A stretch of DNA of 64,000 nucleotides from Sorghum bicolor (Eukaryota; Streptophyta; Magnoliopsida; Poales; Poaceae): assembly GCF_000003195.3 (NCBI RefSeq), contig NC_012879.2, positions 38,646,565 to 38,710,564 on the forward strand, written 5' to 3'. A model generated the notes under the pieces. The model worked only from the letters and a program-made list of their open reading frames with translations. It did no database searches and had not been told where the DNA came from. Numbering within the stretch: the first letter of the stretch is position 1; each line of letters begins with the position of its first letter. Made by a program: the position numbers and the translations under genes. This document shows, in pieces, positions 1-11,802 of the stretch.

Positions 1-2322
1 TGTTCTTTCAGAAGAAAAAAGTGTGTTAGCCGATGGAGTGAATTTCCTCAAGGGTAGTTCAGAGTAGAGTGTTACCTGTTGTTTTGGATGATCATCGGTT
101 TGCGTTGTATCTTGGTCAGGCTGAGAGCTTAGTTGGATAACCAGCGATGGTGGATTTAGAGCTTGATTAGAAGAAGATTCTTCTGTCAGTTTGTCCAAAA
201 TTTGATCTATTTCTAGTAATGCAGATAATGGGATATGAGTACAATGGATAGGCATGCTAGAAAGAGAGAGAGAATGCTTATCCAAATGATATTACCGATG
301 CGCTCACTGGTTTCATGGATTTCTGCGTCTTCGGTGGATGCTCGGGGGGAAGTATCTGCAGTTGGGGGAACATTACTTGATCCTAGAAGTTCGACATGTA
401 GCTGTAGTGGAGGTGATAAAAATAGAGAGAGTCAAAGTTATTGCCGGATAAGGATGATACCGAATGAAAGATAAAAGATTCATACCTTTGGGGCCAGTTT
501 GACTTTCTTGGACCTTTTCCTCCTGTCTACAGCGACATCCGTGAATACTTTTCTTTTACTTGGGAGTGTTGTAGACAAAGCTACAAGAATGTTCATGAAA
601 ACTTATTAGGTTGGGGCATCGAATCCCAGGATAGGTTTAGACCTAGCTTTGTAGTATTGAACCTCTTTGGAAGGAGGAATGGGTTCAATGTCCTCTAAAT
701 AACACAGTGTAAAATGAGAAAATAAATTCAAAACACAGGAAGATGATAAGTGCAATGAAATTACCTCGCTGTGAGGAGTAAATTGAGGCTGCAAATCTTG
801 GCATAGGGGGTGTACTGGTATGTTGAAGAAGTGGGCGTGAAATTCTTGCCACCATGAGGAAAAAAGGGGATGAGGAGCTTCTATTAACCTGAATGGAGAG
901 GGTTCATATGTTGGCAGAGTACATCCAAGCTCAAAGACTTTGTTGCCTTCTATCCCATTCTTAATCACCTCTCTAAATCTTATGATTGTTGAGAAGAAGA
1001 GCTTTGGGGGCAACTGACCACATCCTTGTTGTCTGGCAGCTACATTTGGATTATAAAATTTATAGGTAGACTGCACTAATCTCCCATGATGAAATTATGA
1101 TGGCAGGATGCAAGGCTTGATGAAAGAATTGAATACTTCTATGGACACCATATCTGAACAGCCGAGTTCATTACTGAACTTGCAAGGAAGGGTTAAGTCT
1201 TCATTCTCTCTATAGGGAAGCCAAAGCGCATTATCAAAGCCCTTGAAGAACAACTTGAAGAGATGGCTAATGCCTATGTCAATATGGATGGAAGATGCTG
1301 CTTCTCCATTAGTCTAACAAGCTTTGGTCTTTGTTGTGCTGTCTTCGGCATAGTTGACTGAAGGGAAGCTTAAGTTATGAAGATCCACAAAAATTATCTC
1401 ATGCATGTATAGTTGAAACCACATTTGGACTAATCACCACGGGCCACTTATACAGGATATTTCTACTCCCTCATGCATCTGTGCAATGATCTAATGCATC
1501 ATATGATAGGCAGATCCCAAAAGATATTTGCCCAGTGGGATTAAGGTACCTGCAGCTAAGTCTTCGGTCATCACTATGTGATTCAGGGTTGGTTCATTAG
1601 ATTTTCCACAAAAAGTGAACCTGCATAGCCACATATTCATGAAGGCCTTGTATTCCTTGTCAGTAACAGTACCAGATGGGGCCATGTAAGTTTGGATATA
1701 TTTAGCCCATCCAACTCCAGATTTGATAGCTTTTTGGCTACTGTCGCCCTTTTAATTAAAAGGGTATACTGGTTTTGTCACATTCAGACCAGTCATCATA
1801 AACACATCAGCTAGAGTAAGGGTCATCATACCATGGCCGAAGACGAAAGCATTGATGGCATCAGACCAGAAGTGAGTGGCTGCTATTAGGAGGGAGTCAT
1901 TTCTGGGCATTTCTAACAAAGATAGCTCCAAGTAGTGCTGAATGTCCTGAGCCTCCAAGTGACTGCTGCTTTTCTCTTGCGTCCTCTGGTACCAATTTTG
2001 CCATCCAGTGATTGGAAGAAACGACCAGTTCTTGAAGGTGTTTGGCCATCGGTTCGGCAGTGTAACTCCAGATTTGAAAGGGATTCTCAAAGTTTCTTTC
2101 TCCATCAACTCAATCGGGTCAGAATCTCACATTAAGCCAAGGAGATAGGAGTCAGGATTGGCGACATAGGGAATTAAGATCTCATTCTTATATTCCTTCA
2201 AAGAATGATAAAATTAGGGAGCAAATCAGTTGGAGGAAAAAGGCAGGAAAATCAATTGGGAATTGCCGAATGCGTAAAGATGAAGTGCAATTTACCTCTG
2301 GAATTTTGTTTTGGGTCACCAT
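1..2322 (-). pseudogene. Antisense plant mobile domain (PMD) gene of element E, broken, runs off left edge
   Basis: A spliced gene lies antisense to its element. Exon 1 (2322-2296) is nine codons starting MVTQNKIPE and ends at a GTAAAT donor. Exon 2 (2195-765, 1431 nt, phase 0) carries the PMD (aminotransferase-like, PF10536-type) region with the motifs LLIAATHFWSDAINAFVFGH and LTLADVFMMTGL, and ends at GAG|GTAA. Exon 3 lies at about 694-606. A further exon ending at 486 encodes a very basic stretch (RRKRSKKVK) that would serve as a nuclear localisation signal. Ser/Gln-rich exons follow towards position 1. Exon 2 contains several in-frame stops (for example TGA at 2127-2129), so the copy is dead. 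The homologue in element A has the same exon plan. PMD proteins occur in plant host genes (MAIN/MAIL1) and in transposons; the function here is unknown. Confidence 0.75.
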
Positions 2323-2457
2323 TAAAAATTCGAGGTGGATTTGGAACCTTGCTGGGTGTCTAGATCTTCGAGCGGTGGATATAGTCTTAAACAGTATTGA
2401 CCTAGGATAAATGCGGAGCTTATGGTCAATTTTAGAATAAAACAACTTTTATCCCGA

Positions 2458-2472
2458 AATTGAGGGGGCATG
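2458..2472 (+). other. Polypurine tract of element E
   Basis: A purine-rich run (GAGGGGGCATG) sits directly before the LTR start TGTTAACA. This is the expected primer site for plus-strand DNA synthesis. Element A has a comparable GGGGGCATG before its 3' LTR. Confidence 0.7.
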
Positions 2473-3878
2473 TGTTAACACTGGGTTTTGGCACGTTTAA
2501 GGAGATGACAGGTGGGCCAGTGCACGGTGGTTTCACGGAAAAGCAAGTGAGTTGAATATTTCGGCAAATATCTATGCGGTTGGCTAACTCGTGAAGATTC
2601 GGCGAGCGCCTATACAATCGGTTATTCTGGGGAGAGGCAGTATTGTTTAGGAAGGGACAAAAATGGCAAGTAAAGACCGATCCGACAGGAGAAGATCATG
2701 ATAATTAAGGCAATGGAGGTTCCGAGGAAGATTGAAACTAAAGATGTCATGTTTTTAGGTTTCCTTTATTGTTTAGTTGTGGTCTTGTAGGATTTGTGCT
2801 ATGACCAGGGTATAAATATGAGCCCTTGGTTATTATAAAAATCGTTCACAACCAAATCAATTCAATCGGCCCCGTGCCACCTTCGACTCTTTGTTGTGTC
2901 GTCGAGTTCTTCGAGCGGAACCATCGATCCGTCGACCTCCATAAGTCTTGATAACCTTGTTATCATGTCTAATATCATGTGGTGGATTTAGACATTGATA
3001 CAAGTAGTCTTGCTTGTCACAATGACCGTGCGGTGGGTCTTTGCTTGATAATCAAGAAATCTTCGCTTATGCTTTGTTCATTACGAGTAGATACCATGCG
3101 GCAGGCGTTTGCTTGATATGCTTAGCAAAGTGAGATAGTTATCGTCTCTACTAGACTTGGCAAGATCTAATAGATTCATCGAGTTATCATGTGTTGCATG
3201 TTTCAAATACTTTATATATTTGTAACACTCCTTTGCCCAATCTAGATCGGTAAGGTTTGGCTCCATATTTTCATAAATCCATTCATAATCTAACGGTTTT
3301 GCTTCCATGCCACCATTATGAATACACCATATGCTCACAATAGCTGAACTAAACTAATCTAGATTGTCACGTGTTGCGGGTTCTTGCGTACCGAATACGT
3401 TGAAATTTAGATGAAGCTAAATGTCGTGCGGCGGATATAAGCTTTTGATCAATTCATTCGTGTTTGCTTGCATGTTCCTTCTCCATAGATCCCAATTTGG
3501 CTAAACTGCCGGGCTTGGTTACATTTTAACTCATAATTAATTATAAATTGTTTAGACATATTTTCCCCATGCACATGTATTCGGCAATCAATATTTTACG
3601 CTCACTATGTTTACTATAGCCAAATGATCTGCAAACCTGTTGGCAGACAGCTTTTATAGTTGTTTGTCGTCGTAAGTGGCTTCAGGGCCATATATATGGA
3701 ACTATCTAGTCTTACCCGGCATGTTCTAGTTTTGTGTCTAATAAATTTTATCCCTTGTTAGTTGCAGGTTAAACTGACTAGCATACTTCCAGATTTCGAA
3801 ACACCCGGCTACCTGATTGAAGCCACGCTTTTTGGCTTGCTGTGTCTGAGGCACAGTGTGCCACATTTTGTGTCAACA
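2473..3878 (+). repeat. 3' LTR of element E (1406 bp)
   Basis: The repeat begins TGTTAACACTGG and ends TTGTGTCAACA, with short inverted ends typical of gypsy LTRs. A TATA-like TATAAATA lies near 2811-2818, as expected for the U3/R promoter. Only one LTR of the pair is in the window, so the length rests on the terminal motifs and the preceding polypurine tract. Confidence 0.7.
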
Positions 3879-5497
3879 GTTAGCATGTAAGATAGCAAAT
3901 GGTGCATGGTAGAAATTTTTACTGCAGCACTATATGAACATAGACTCAAAATCTTCCATGTTACACTATTAGATATAACTTGCAACCTTTTTATGTTTTG
4001 CTACATAATTGCAAATATGCATGATATCCTAGAAATACATTTGCTTCAATGTGCCCATCGCTATGCAACTTACCCTGAGTGACATCTGGTGGTCACCCAG
4101 GATTCAAAGGTAGATAAGTTATGGAACTAGTGTGCTGCTGCTTTCACTTTGAACATTAAGCTTTGATAACTGGTGGTAACAACAAATAAGCAATTAAAAA
4201 TATTTACTTTGCATAAGGGGAGGAGTTATTTTAAGGGAAATAGTTTTTTAGCTGACCATTAAATCCCTCCATGCGGAAAATTTCCACACAAGAACCTATG
4301 GATGCAGAAGATTAGAAACTCAGGACCAGAAAATACAAAATCACTGGCTGCCAAGCTAACCATAAGATATTATTTTTATAACTTAAGCAGTAAATGTGTT
4401 TGTAGTTTTCAACATTATTTTTATACATGTTTATTTTTAACCATTGTCCTATGTATGCAGTGGCACGGGTGAAATGTGGACTCTTTATGTTCATTGCATC
4501 AATGGACTTCCAAATCAGGAGTATGTCATGCTCAACATCGAAAGGCCTGACATAAAATTATCCATCTTGACAACACTTAAGGACCAGCTTGGTTATGTTG
4601 CTTGAGACTGCTTGTACTACAAGAAGCATGCTAGAAGAGATGTAGCTACTCTGCATCCTCTCGATTTTGTTAGACATGCAGAGCTAATGCTACAAGACAA
4701 TGAGAGTGAGAAGGAAATCAGATTAGTACTCAGAAAGGAGCAAGTGACAGCACAACAAGTCAGCATAACACGCCTCAAGCAACCAAGGCAGCAGCTCGAA
4801 AAAGATGACCATCCATTTATGGATGATCCATATGATGCATACAAGGAGTGGTTAGAGAAGCTACCACCAGAGCAGTCCAAAGTATATCATTTATGATTTT
4901 GCATATGTTTTTGTATTGTTCGGAATCTTGGCAACTTTATATAAACTACACCTTGTCTAACATGTTTTTTGTTCACTAACAGGTTTGAAGGATGACACTA
5001 GGAAGCACACAGTCAAGACGTACCTTGAATATTTAAGGATTAAAGGGGACATTCCAAAAATTAGTAATTTTTCCTTCTTCAACCACTGTATTTTACGACC
5101 AGTTTTTTAGAACTTAGGAAATTAACCTTGTGTGCAGTGGCATTTGTCGATCAACGTGACACCGATGGCATGATACTTGAAGACGATGAAAGTAATGGAA
5201 GCAATTCGACACCACCCTTAGTTAGGCTAAGCCATGCGAGGAAGGCAAGGGACGACAGCAATGGTTTATGATCATGTTGAATATACTTTTAATGTTTTGA
5301 GTTCACATATCTTAATTGAGAACTATAACAGTTCAAGATCATTATTGTGTTTTTTCCATGGACATGGCTGTGATCAACGCAAGAAAAAAGGTCGTGGCAC
5401 TGTTCAAGGATTCACGGTAGGAACCAGAGAGTTAAGGAATGCACTTCAATACTCTCAGTTGAATTTTCAGAAAGACATGGAGGTCGCATTAGACCGA
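3879..5497 (+). pseudogene. Transposase-derived PF03004-like gene, segment 1 (N-terminal exons)
   Basis: This is the 5' part of a multi-exon gene later cut by elements B and D. An exon around 4480-4900 encodes a charged protein (motifs KHARRDVATLHPLDF and DAYKEWLEKLP). It has an in-frame TGA at 4603-4605. A second exon starts after the acceptor at 4981 and a third near 5140. The last exon before the break contains a basic KKKGRGTVQGF motif and ends in codons for MEVALDR at the ACCGA target site. The Lys-rich, glycine-containing motif followed by the segment beyond element B fits the plant En/Spm-type transposase (PF03004) layout. I do not recognise the N-terminal exons themselves, so their membership in the same gene is inferred from order and strand. 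3879-4480 shows nothing coding. Confidence 0.5.
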
Positions 5498-7240
5498 TGT
5501 TGGCATTTCTCAGCGTCACTACTAAAAATAGACTATAGATCCATCCTTAGCAGTGGCACCAGAAATGTCGGGTGTTGGCATACTGTAACTATCGCTACAT
5601 CAGAGAGATAACCCAAGGCAACTCGAGGGCGCTGGCATTAGCAGTGCAGTCTGTTAACAATAATTAGGAATGCCGAATTGGCGTTCCTAACCATCCTTAC
5701 TTGCGATATGCAAAGCTGTTGCACTACGCTTGGAAGATCTTAAGTAACAGTGTACTTAGGTACGCCAATTGATAGTTCATGAATGAAGAAGTAATATAAC
5801 TGCAAGCGGACAGAACTATCATTGTAGCATTTCAACCCGTGAGTATTCAAGGGTGTCGAATTTATAATTCCTATAGGAAGGCAAAGGGATCAAACATGGT
5901 GTAAACATGATTACATATTGAATGCTTGGTAGACATAGAGTAAACAGGAATAAACATGATATTCAAGATAGTGGACACACATTGGATCAACCTCAAGGAT
6001 AAAATAGAAGAGAAATAATAAATAAAGAATAAAGAAATAAATCTACTTGAACAGGCATGGGTTACATATAACTATGCATAGAACTGTTAGTGGATTATCT
6101 AATTAGCAATAAATAGAGTTAGAACTAAGCCTGAGATGAGAGGAGATCCCCGCAGGTGGATACCCAGGCGAAAGAGACTTTACAGAACTCCTATCGGAAT
6201 ACCTGATCGTGGGGGAATGCAAAGGATGACAGAGCTGTCAGTACCCTGCCACCTACCCCTCTACCCGATAGATACCGGCACATCCACTGATTCTCGCATA
6301 CCTGAACACCATGTTCATGTAATTGGAAACAACTCCTAACCCCCATGGGCCCCACCCCTTCGGAGTGATAGGCTAGGCTAAGAGCAACCATCACAACACA
6401 GTGAACCATCATCCCATTCCTAATTCTAATCCTAATCATAGTAATCTGATGAACAATTAATAACAATGATGAACATATCAAGAACATAGCACAAGAACTA
6501 AGAACTAGTTCATATACTATGAACATGATAAGAACACAACCATACTCTAGTTCATATGCATAATCATATAAAGATGAATAGAACTTGCTCATGGAAGAAG
6601 ATTGAATATTATTCATACCAAGAAGATCCTTTCTTCCAAGGAGACAAGCTCTCCTTGCTAGCTCTTGTCTTGCTCTACTACTAATCTAGACTAAAGATAC
6701 AAGTGAGAGGTGTGAGGTAAATTGACTCCAAATGATGTGTGTGTTGAAAAGGGGGGAGTGCCTCTCTTTTTATAGTGGAACTAGGATGGTTCGTCGCATC
6801 TAAATTTGGTAGTAGGTGAAACCATCCTATACATGGCGGCATGCAACCGCCTGAGAAAGATGGGCCCGGTTTGCCACCTCCAGGGGTGCGCTCGCACCAC
6901 GGTGCACCCGCACCCTAGGTGGGTCCCCCTGGCCACTGCCTTCGCGTGGTCGGTTTGGCTTTGGGCCTGGATCTCTCACGTGGTTACGATCAGGTCCAGT
7001 TCTACGTTGTTTGGGCCTTTCTCTATTTTCTTGGTTTGCACATTTCTGAATACGTCTTTTGGTACTTTGCGCTTTCTTCGTGGTATGGCACATTTGCACT
7101 ATAATTCCTGCAAAATATAATCAGTATGGTACAAGTGGAACTTTTTAGTAATAAAATGCATGTGTGTATATAATATGATTGATTTTTCTCCTTTTGGATC
7201 AAGTTGGCAGTTTGTAATTGGTCTATAATGACTACCAACA
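5498..7240 (-). repeat. 3' LTR of element B (1743 bp)
   Basis: Starts TGTTGGCATTTC and ends ACTACCAACA, matching the right LTR at 20333-22087 along its length with scattered substitutions. Its minus strand carries a TATAAAAA box near 6769-6776. Open frames inside it (for example 6191-6616 and 6806-7120) are shared with the other LTR and are not genes. Confidence 0.9.
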
Positions 7241-7275
7241 AGTCCCTCAAGCTTAATCTTTGCTCGTCTCGAGCA
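7241..7275 (-). other. Terminal polypurine tract of element B
   Basis: On the minus strand the bases next to the LTR read AAGCTTGAGGGACT, preceded by GACGAGCAAAG. This matches the AGCTTGGGGGAG tracts before the 3' LTRs of C and D, with one interruption of the G run. Confidence 0.65.
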
Positions 7276-7339
7276 AATAATTAAGTATGGTTGTTGATCA
7301 GGAGTTGCTACTATGCCGATATAATTGAAGAGTACCATA

Positions 7340-8993
7340 TGTTGACGGTCCTTAAGTATCAAATTTAATTATCAAATAAATAAAGAAAAGGATCCAAATG
7401 AAATCAAGATCTAGACTTAGGGTTTTATCTGACAGAATTCCACGAGTTTTGGTGTTTGTCTATTTCTGCAGGGGGTTATCAGGAAATATGGAAGAAAGGC
7501 CCACATGTCGGGATTACGTAAAGATATTAACGTGCTGCGCAATTATCTTACATCTAGAAGACTCCAGAAGCCACAAGACCGAAGCGGAGGCGAAACGGGG
7601 CCAGAGGCAGGGCGCCCGCCCTGTCCTACTGGGCGCCTGCCCCCTCCCTGAGTCCAATCAGGACTCTGCTTTGCGGGAGATCTCCACCGACCTAAAGGAT
7701 GAATCTAAACCATACAATCTATGTCGGTTTGATCCAAGGGCTCATATTCACTTGAAGGGACTATAAAACAAGACCCCCTGGCCCCTGGAGGAGAGAGCCT
7801 CTCAACCCTAATTCATTGTTCCATCAAGGGAGAAGAAGCCTCTGATCAAGATTAGAGCCACCACATCAATTAGACATCTAGATTAGCATAGCTACATAGG
7901 ATTAGAACTAGAAGGAGTCAATCTTCGATTGGTTTCCGGATCTGTCAGGAGGATTCTTGGTAATTCTCTAATTGTGCTTCTAATTGCTTTCTAATTATCT
8001 TTGTTCTTCAATATTATGAATATGACTTTGTTCTACTTCAATATATTGCTTATGACTTTGCTCTACTTGCTTATATTCAAGATTACATTGTTCTTAGTTT
8101 ATCATAGTTATGTACTTGGCTTAGTTAGATTTGATCTATATACATGCTTAGGATCGTATAGCGTTTATCCATCGGATCCATGGGTAAATGATAGGTATTG
8201 TGTAGGCATGGTGCTAATACCGTATTTATCTGCGATTGTACCCAATATGCCAGATCGTGGGGTGGTTCGTGATAGTGACAGCTTCATTGATTCTTATATA
8301 GTCCCCCTCTCGTGTATTGGGCTGGCAGAGCAACATTATTACAGGGGTGTGATTGCTATGTTTCTCATATTCCTTGCTAATATCACTATGCATGGGCGTA
8401 GTCTTGTCTCACAATGATTGCTAAGTATGCTTGCACTAACTATGATATGCTAGAGTATATAGTTAAGAATAACTTAGGGAATATTCTTGTAGTTCGTTCT
8501 AATACCACGTTAATGACTTTCTAGAGTATCTAATTGAGGTGCTTATCATATTTATTATGTGGCTAGATCAGATTAGTTATCCTTGTCACTATTATTATTT
8601 CATATATCTTTTATGTGACACTTATCTCTGTATGAAGAGATAGATATAATGTTCTCAATTATACATGCAATGATAGATGCTCAATCTCATATTCTATTCT
8701 GTAATCAATAGTGATGATCGCTAATCCCTTCCCAGTGGTAAAAATATAAATAACGATACCTGGAATACTTCCCGGTTAAAATGCTGCATCGGTATTAATC
8801 TGTGCGCTTGCAGATCCCATTCATTATTTATTTAGAAGAGCAATTGCATATTTCAATACCGCGTCTCTTATATCATGCTGGGGATGACAACTTGGCTTAA
8901 GTGGTGTGAGGGATAGGTTTGGCATTTTTGGCACCGTTACTAGATTTAGAGAACTTAGTCTACTTTTGGTAATGATGTTAAGTATACCCAACA
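7340..8993 (+). repeat. 5' LTR of element C (1654 bp)
   Basis: Starts TGTTGACGGTCC and ends ATACCCAACA. A TATAAAA box at 7762-7768 marks the promoter. It contains a 617-bp segment (about 8168-8785) absent from the 3' LTR but present in the related LTR G (from 63134). Its first 400 bases match the U3 of element D LTRs read on the minus strand. Confidence 0.92.
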
Positions 8994-9001
8994 AGCATTT
9001 T

Positions 9002-9019
9002 TGGCGCCATTGCCGGGGA
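9002..9019 (+). other. Primer-binding site of element C
   Basis: TGGCGCCATTGCCGGGGA lies 8 bases after the LTR end. It differs by one base from the form TGGCGCCGTTGCCGGGGA, which is common in grass gypsy elements and pairs with a tRNA 3' end. Confidence 0.85.
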
Positions 9020-9153
9020 AGGTTGATTACCAATCAGGAATGGAATAAAAGATTTTGAGTTATCATTCGCATCACTAATATGATTGAGCTTATCTATTCT
9101 CTCATACAGTTTTACCCCGATATTTTTCTATTTTATCTTATGCAGGGGAATGT

Positions 9154-11802
9154 ATGAATAGAAGACATCTTCCAGGAAATTTTGTTGACAATCCCGAAGC
9201 ATTATTCAAGAAGACGAGGGCCAAGCTCAAGAAGAGATCATCAACACTTCACGAAGAAGCTTCATCCAATCAAGAAGATCACCGGAACTTGTCTTCAGAG
9301 TTCGAAGCCATGGCGAACAAATCGATCCGCGAGTTCTCAGCTCCCACTACGGACAACATCCGCACTGGACCTGCTGTAGAGATCGATGGCAACTTTGAGC
9401 TCAAGCCTAGACTTATCAACATGGTGCAATCCAACCAGTTCTGTGGGAAGGCACACGAAGATGCTAGTGCTCATTTACAACACTTCCTGGAGATTTGCAA
9501 CACATTCACCATAGCAGGAGTTTCCAAAGACGCTATACTACTTTGCCTCTTCCCATTCTCACTGTTAGGAAGAGTGAAGCAGTGGTTCTATGCTACAAAG
9601 GAGAAGAATACTACGTGGGCACTCTGCTCAACAAACTTCCTAGCTAAGTTCTTTCCCATGGGAAAGACCAATGCTCTCCGTGGGAAGATTACAAGTTTTC
9701 AGCAACAAAATGATGAATCTGTTCCAGAAGCATGGGAGTGCTTTCAAGACTACATCCTAGAATGTCCCCATCATGGAATGGAGAGTTGGCTATTGATGCA
9801 GACATTCTATCATGGGCTCAGCAACAGTGCCCAAGAGACCATGGATGCTGCAGCTGGAGGAGCATTCTTATCACTTACTATACCACAAGCCACAGCTCTT
9901 GTGGAGAAGATGGCGTCCAATCAAAGCTGGAATGAAGAGAGGACCCAGACACGCAAGAGAGGTGGAGGTATGCATCAGCTGAAGGAGGTAGACATGCTGT
10001 CTGCAAAGCTAGACCTGCTCATGAAGAAGCTCGATGATAGAGCTGGAGACAAGAAAGAAGTTATGCACATCTACGACTCTCACATGACTTGCGAGGAGTG
10101 TGGAGATACTGGACACTCAGCCAATCACTGCCCTGAGATGCTTGAGGATGTGAACTACATCAACAACAACAACTACTACTACTACAACCGTCCTCAACAA
10201 AATCAAGGTTGGAATCAACAGAGGCCTAACTACTCAGGTAATTATCAAGGTAACAATTCTTACAACAATAATAATAATTTTCCACCTTCGAGAGAGTTAG
10301 TATCTAATCAAGGCAAGCTAATGGATAATCTATCTAAGAAATTGGCATCTAATGATAAAATGCTAGAAAATATAAATAATAGAATGGATAATTTTTCTAC
10401 TGCCATCAAGAATCAAATTAGCTTTAATAAAATGATTGAATCTCAGTTAAATCAAATAGCTGCTGCTGTTCCCACTACTAACCCCGGTATACCATCACAA
10501 CCGGAAGGATTAGAATCTGCAAATCTTGTAGACATGTTTGATGCAGGTAATTGGAGTAACCCCGTCACTGAATTCTCTACTGACCTTCTGCCGGTCAAGA
10601 GAGGCGATCCAGGACGCCCCGTCATCCCGATCTCCATCGGCATGGTGGACGTTCCAGAAGCACTCTGCGACTTTGGCTCTAGCGTCAACATTATACCCAG
10701 GGTACTCTATGAGAAATTCTTTACATATCCTTTATTAGAGACAACCATGTGTTTGCAGTTTGCAGATCAGACGATAACTTTTCCAAAAGGAATAGTGAGG
10801 AACCTTTGTGTCCGAGTTGGTACCTTATATGCCCCAGCAAACTTCGTAGTGGTAGAGACCGGAAATGATGAAAGAGCACCTATCATCCTAGGGAGGCCAT
10901 TCTTGAACACCACGGGAGCTATCATCTACGCTAGTGCTGCCAAGATCAGTTTCTACGTCAAAGGGAAGAAGGAGACATTTTTCTTCAAGAACAAGACTGC
11001 ACAAATTCAAGATCAATCCAGACGTAAATCAAGGAAGAGGACCAACAGGAGAAACAGGAACAAGCAAGTGTGGACCGAGTCAGCTAAGATGGTCACTGTA
11101 GTCCATGGAGGCCAAGATCACCAACTTAAGTCACCATCTTTGACCAAGAAGGACGACCCAGGAATGCCAAGCATTTACTGCTCCATAAATGGATACAACT
11201 TCTACCAGACGATTTGCGACACCGGATCAGGCGTCAACATAATGGCCGCAGTCACCTATCGGCTCTTATTCGGAACCATGCCACTAAGACCAACGTACAT
11301 TCAACTCCAGATGGCAGATCAGACATTTCGAGAAGTCAAAGGAATAGTATCTGATGTCCCTGTCAAAATAGACGATCATTTTGTCTACACAGACTTTCAA
11401 GTTATTGACATGGGAGAAGACGAGTATGATCCACCCATCATCCTTGGAAGGCCGTTCCTCAGCACCGTTAAAGCAATTATCTACATTGGAACCGGAGAAG
11501 TCCATATGCACTTCCCCTCAGAGAAGGTACGCCGTTATTTTACTAACCCTAACTATATCATTGAAGAATCTAAGCAGGTCAGAAAGAGACGCAACCGCAA
11601 CCAGAGGAGGCAGATCATCAAGGACGGATGGGCAGACTATGAAGGAGAAGTGATAAGGTCAGAAGACATTAAGTTTAAACAGAATTATCCAGAGGAGATT
11701 GAAGCACCGAGTCAGGTATGGAAAATGAAGATAACTATACAAGAAGAGGAGGAACTGCCGGAAGTACCGACTTCGCCACCCAACGAACCTCAGGACGATT
11801 AA
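9154..11802 (+). CDS. gag: Gag polyprotein with CCHC knuckle and two retropepsin-like domains (element C)
   Basis: An uninterrupted 882-residue frame starts at the first ATG after the primer-binding site. Residues about 80-270 form the retrotransposon gag (capsid) region with LCLFPFSLLGRVKQWF and AKFFPMGKTNALRGKI motifs. A CCHC zinc knuckle (CEECGDTGHSANHC, CX2CX4HX4C) lies near residue 313. An Asn-rich linker follows. A first retropepsin-like domain has CDFGSS in place of the usual D-T/S-G (near residue 505) and ILGRPFLNT (near 578). A second has the standard CDTGSG (near 688) and ILGRPFLST (near 762). A basic and then acidic tail ends the protein. No RT follows. The protein should build virus-like particles; the second domain looks catalytically competent and the first doubtful. 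The intact frame suggests recent activity or selection for gag function. Confidence 0.9.
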   Translation: MNRRHLPGNFVDNPEALFKKTRAKLKKRSSTLHEEASSNQEDHRNLSSEFEAMANKSIREFSAPTTDNIRTGPAVEIDGNFELKPRLINMVQSNQFCGKAHEDASAHLQHFLEICNTFTIAGVSKDAILLCLFPFSLLGRVKQWFYATKEKNTTWALCSTNFLAKFFPMGKTNALRGKITSFQQQNDESVPEAWECFQDYILECPHHGMESWLLMQTFYHGLSNSAQETMDAAAGGAFLSLTIPQATALVEKMASNQSWNEERTQTRKRGGGMHQLKEVDMLSAKLDLLMKKLDDRAGDKKEVMHIYDSHMTCEECGDTGHSANHCPEMLEDVNYINNNNYYYYNRPQQNQGWNQQRPNYSGNYQGNNSYNNNNNFPPSRELVSNQGKLMDNLSKKLASNDKMLENINNRMDNFSTAIKNQISFNKMIESQLNQIAAAVPTTNPGIPSQPEGLESANLVDMFDAGNWSNPVTEFSTDLLPVKRGDPGRPVIPISIGMVDVPEALCDFGSSVNIIPRVLYEKFFTYPLLETTMCLQFADQTITFPKGIVRNLCVRVGTLYAPANFVVVETGNDERAPIILGRPFLNTTGAIIYASAAKISFYVKGKKETFFFKNKTAQIQDQSRRKSRKRTNRRNRNKQVWTESAKMVTVVHGGQDHQLKSPSLTKKDDPGMPSIYCSINGYNFYQTICDTGSGVNIMAAVTYRLLFGTMPLRPTYIQLQMADQTFREVKGIVSDVPVKIDDHFVYTDFQVIDMGEDEYDPPIILGRPFLSTVKAIIYIGTGEVHMHFPSEKVRRYFTNPNYIIEESKQVRKRRNRNQRRQIIKDGWADYEGEVIRSEDIKFKQNYPEEIEAPSQVWKMKITIQEEEELPEVPTSPPNEPQDD

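Larger units (their letters stand above)
1..3878 (+). mobile_element. Element E: 3' part of a Tat-type Ty3/gypsy retrotransposon
   Basis: This is the right-hand end of a plus-strand LTR element whose gag and pol lie outside the window. It is recognised from three parts: an antisense plant-mobile-domain gene (1-2322), a polypurine tract just before 2473, and a 1.4-kb LTR (2473-3878) with TGTTAACA...TCAACA-type ends. The same order of antisense PMD gene, polypurine tract and 3' LTR is seen complete in element A, which supports the assignment. Tat/Ogre-lineage elements are known for long regions and extra ORFs between pol and the 3' LTR. The 5 bases after the LTR are GTTAG, but the left target-site duplicate is off the window and cannot be checked. 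Confidence 0.8.

Noticed and set aside
6191..7120. Several open frames in 6136-7250 and 21042-21951
   Set aside because: They are inside the B LTRs, overlap on both strands and are duplicated only because the LTR is duplicated.
7398..7766. Repeated ORF starting MKSRSRLRVLSD (also at 14045, 23761, 28707 and 47541)
   Set aside because: It lies in the U3 of the C and D LTRs on whichever strand the LTR reads. It varies in frame and length between copies and has no protein features.
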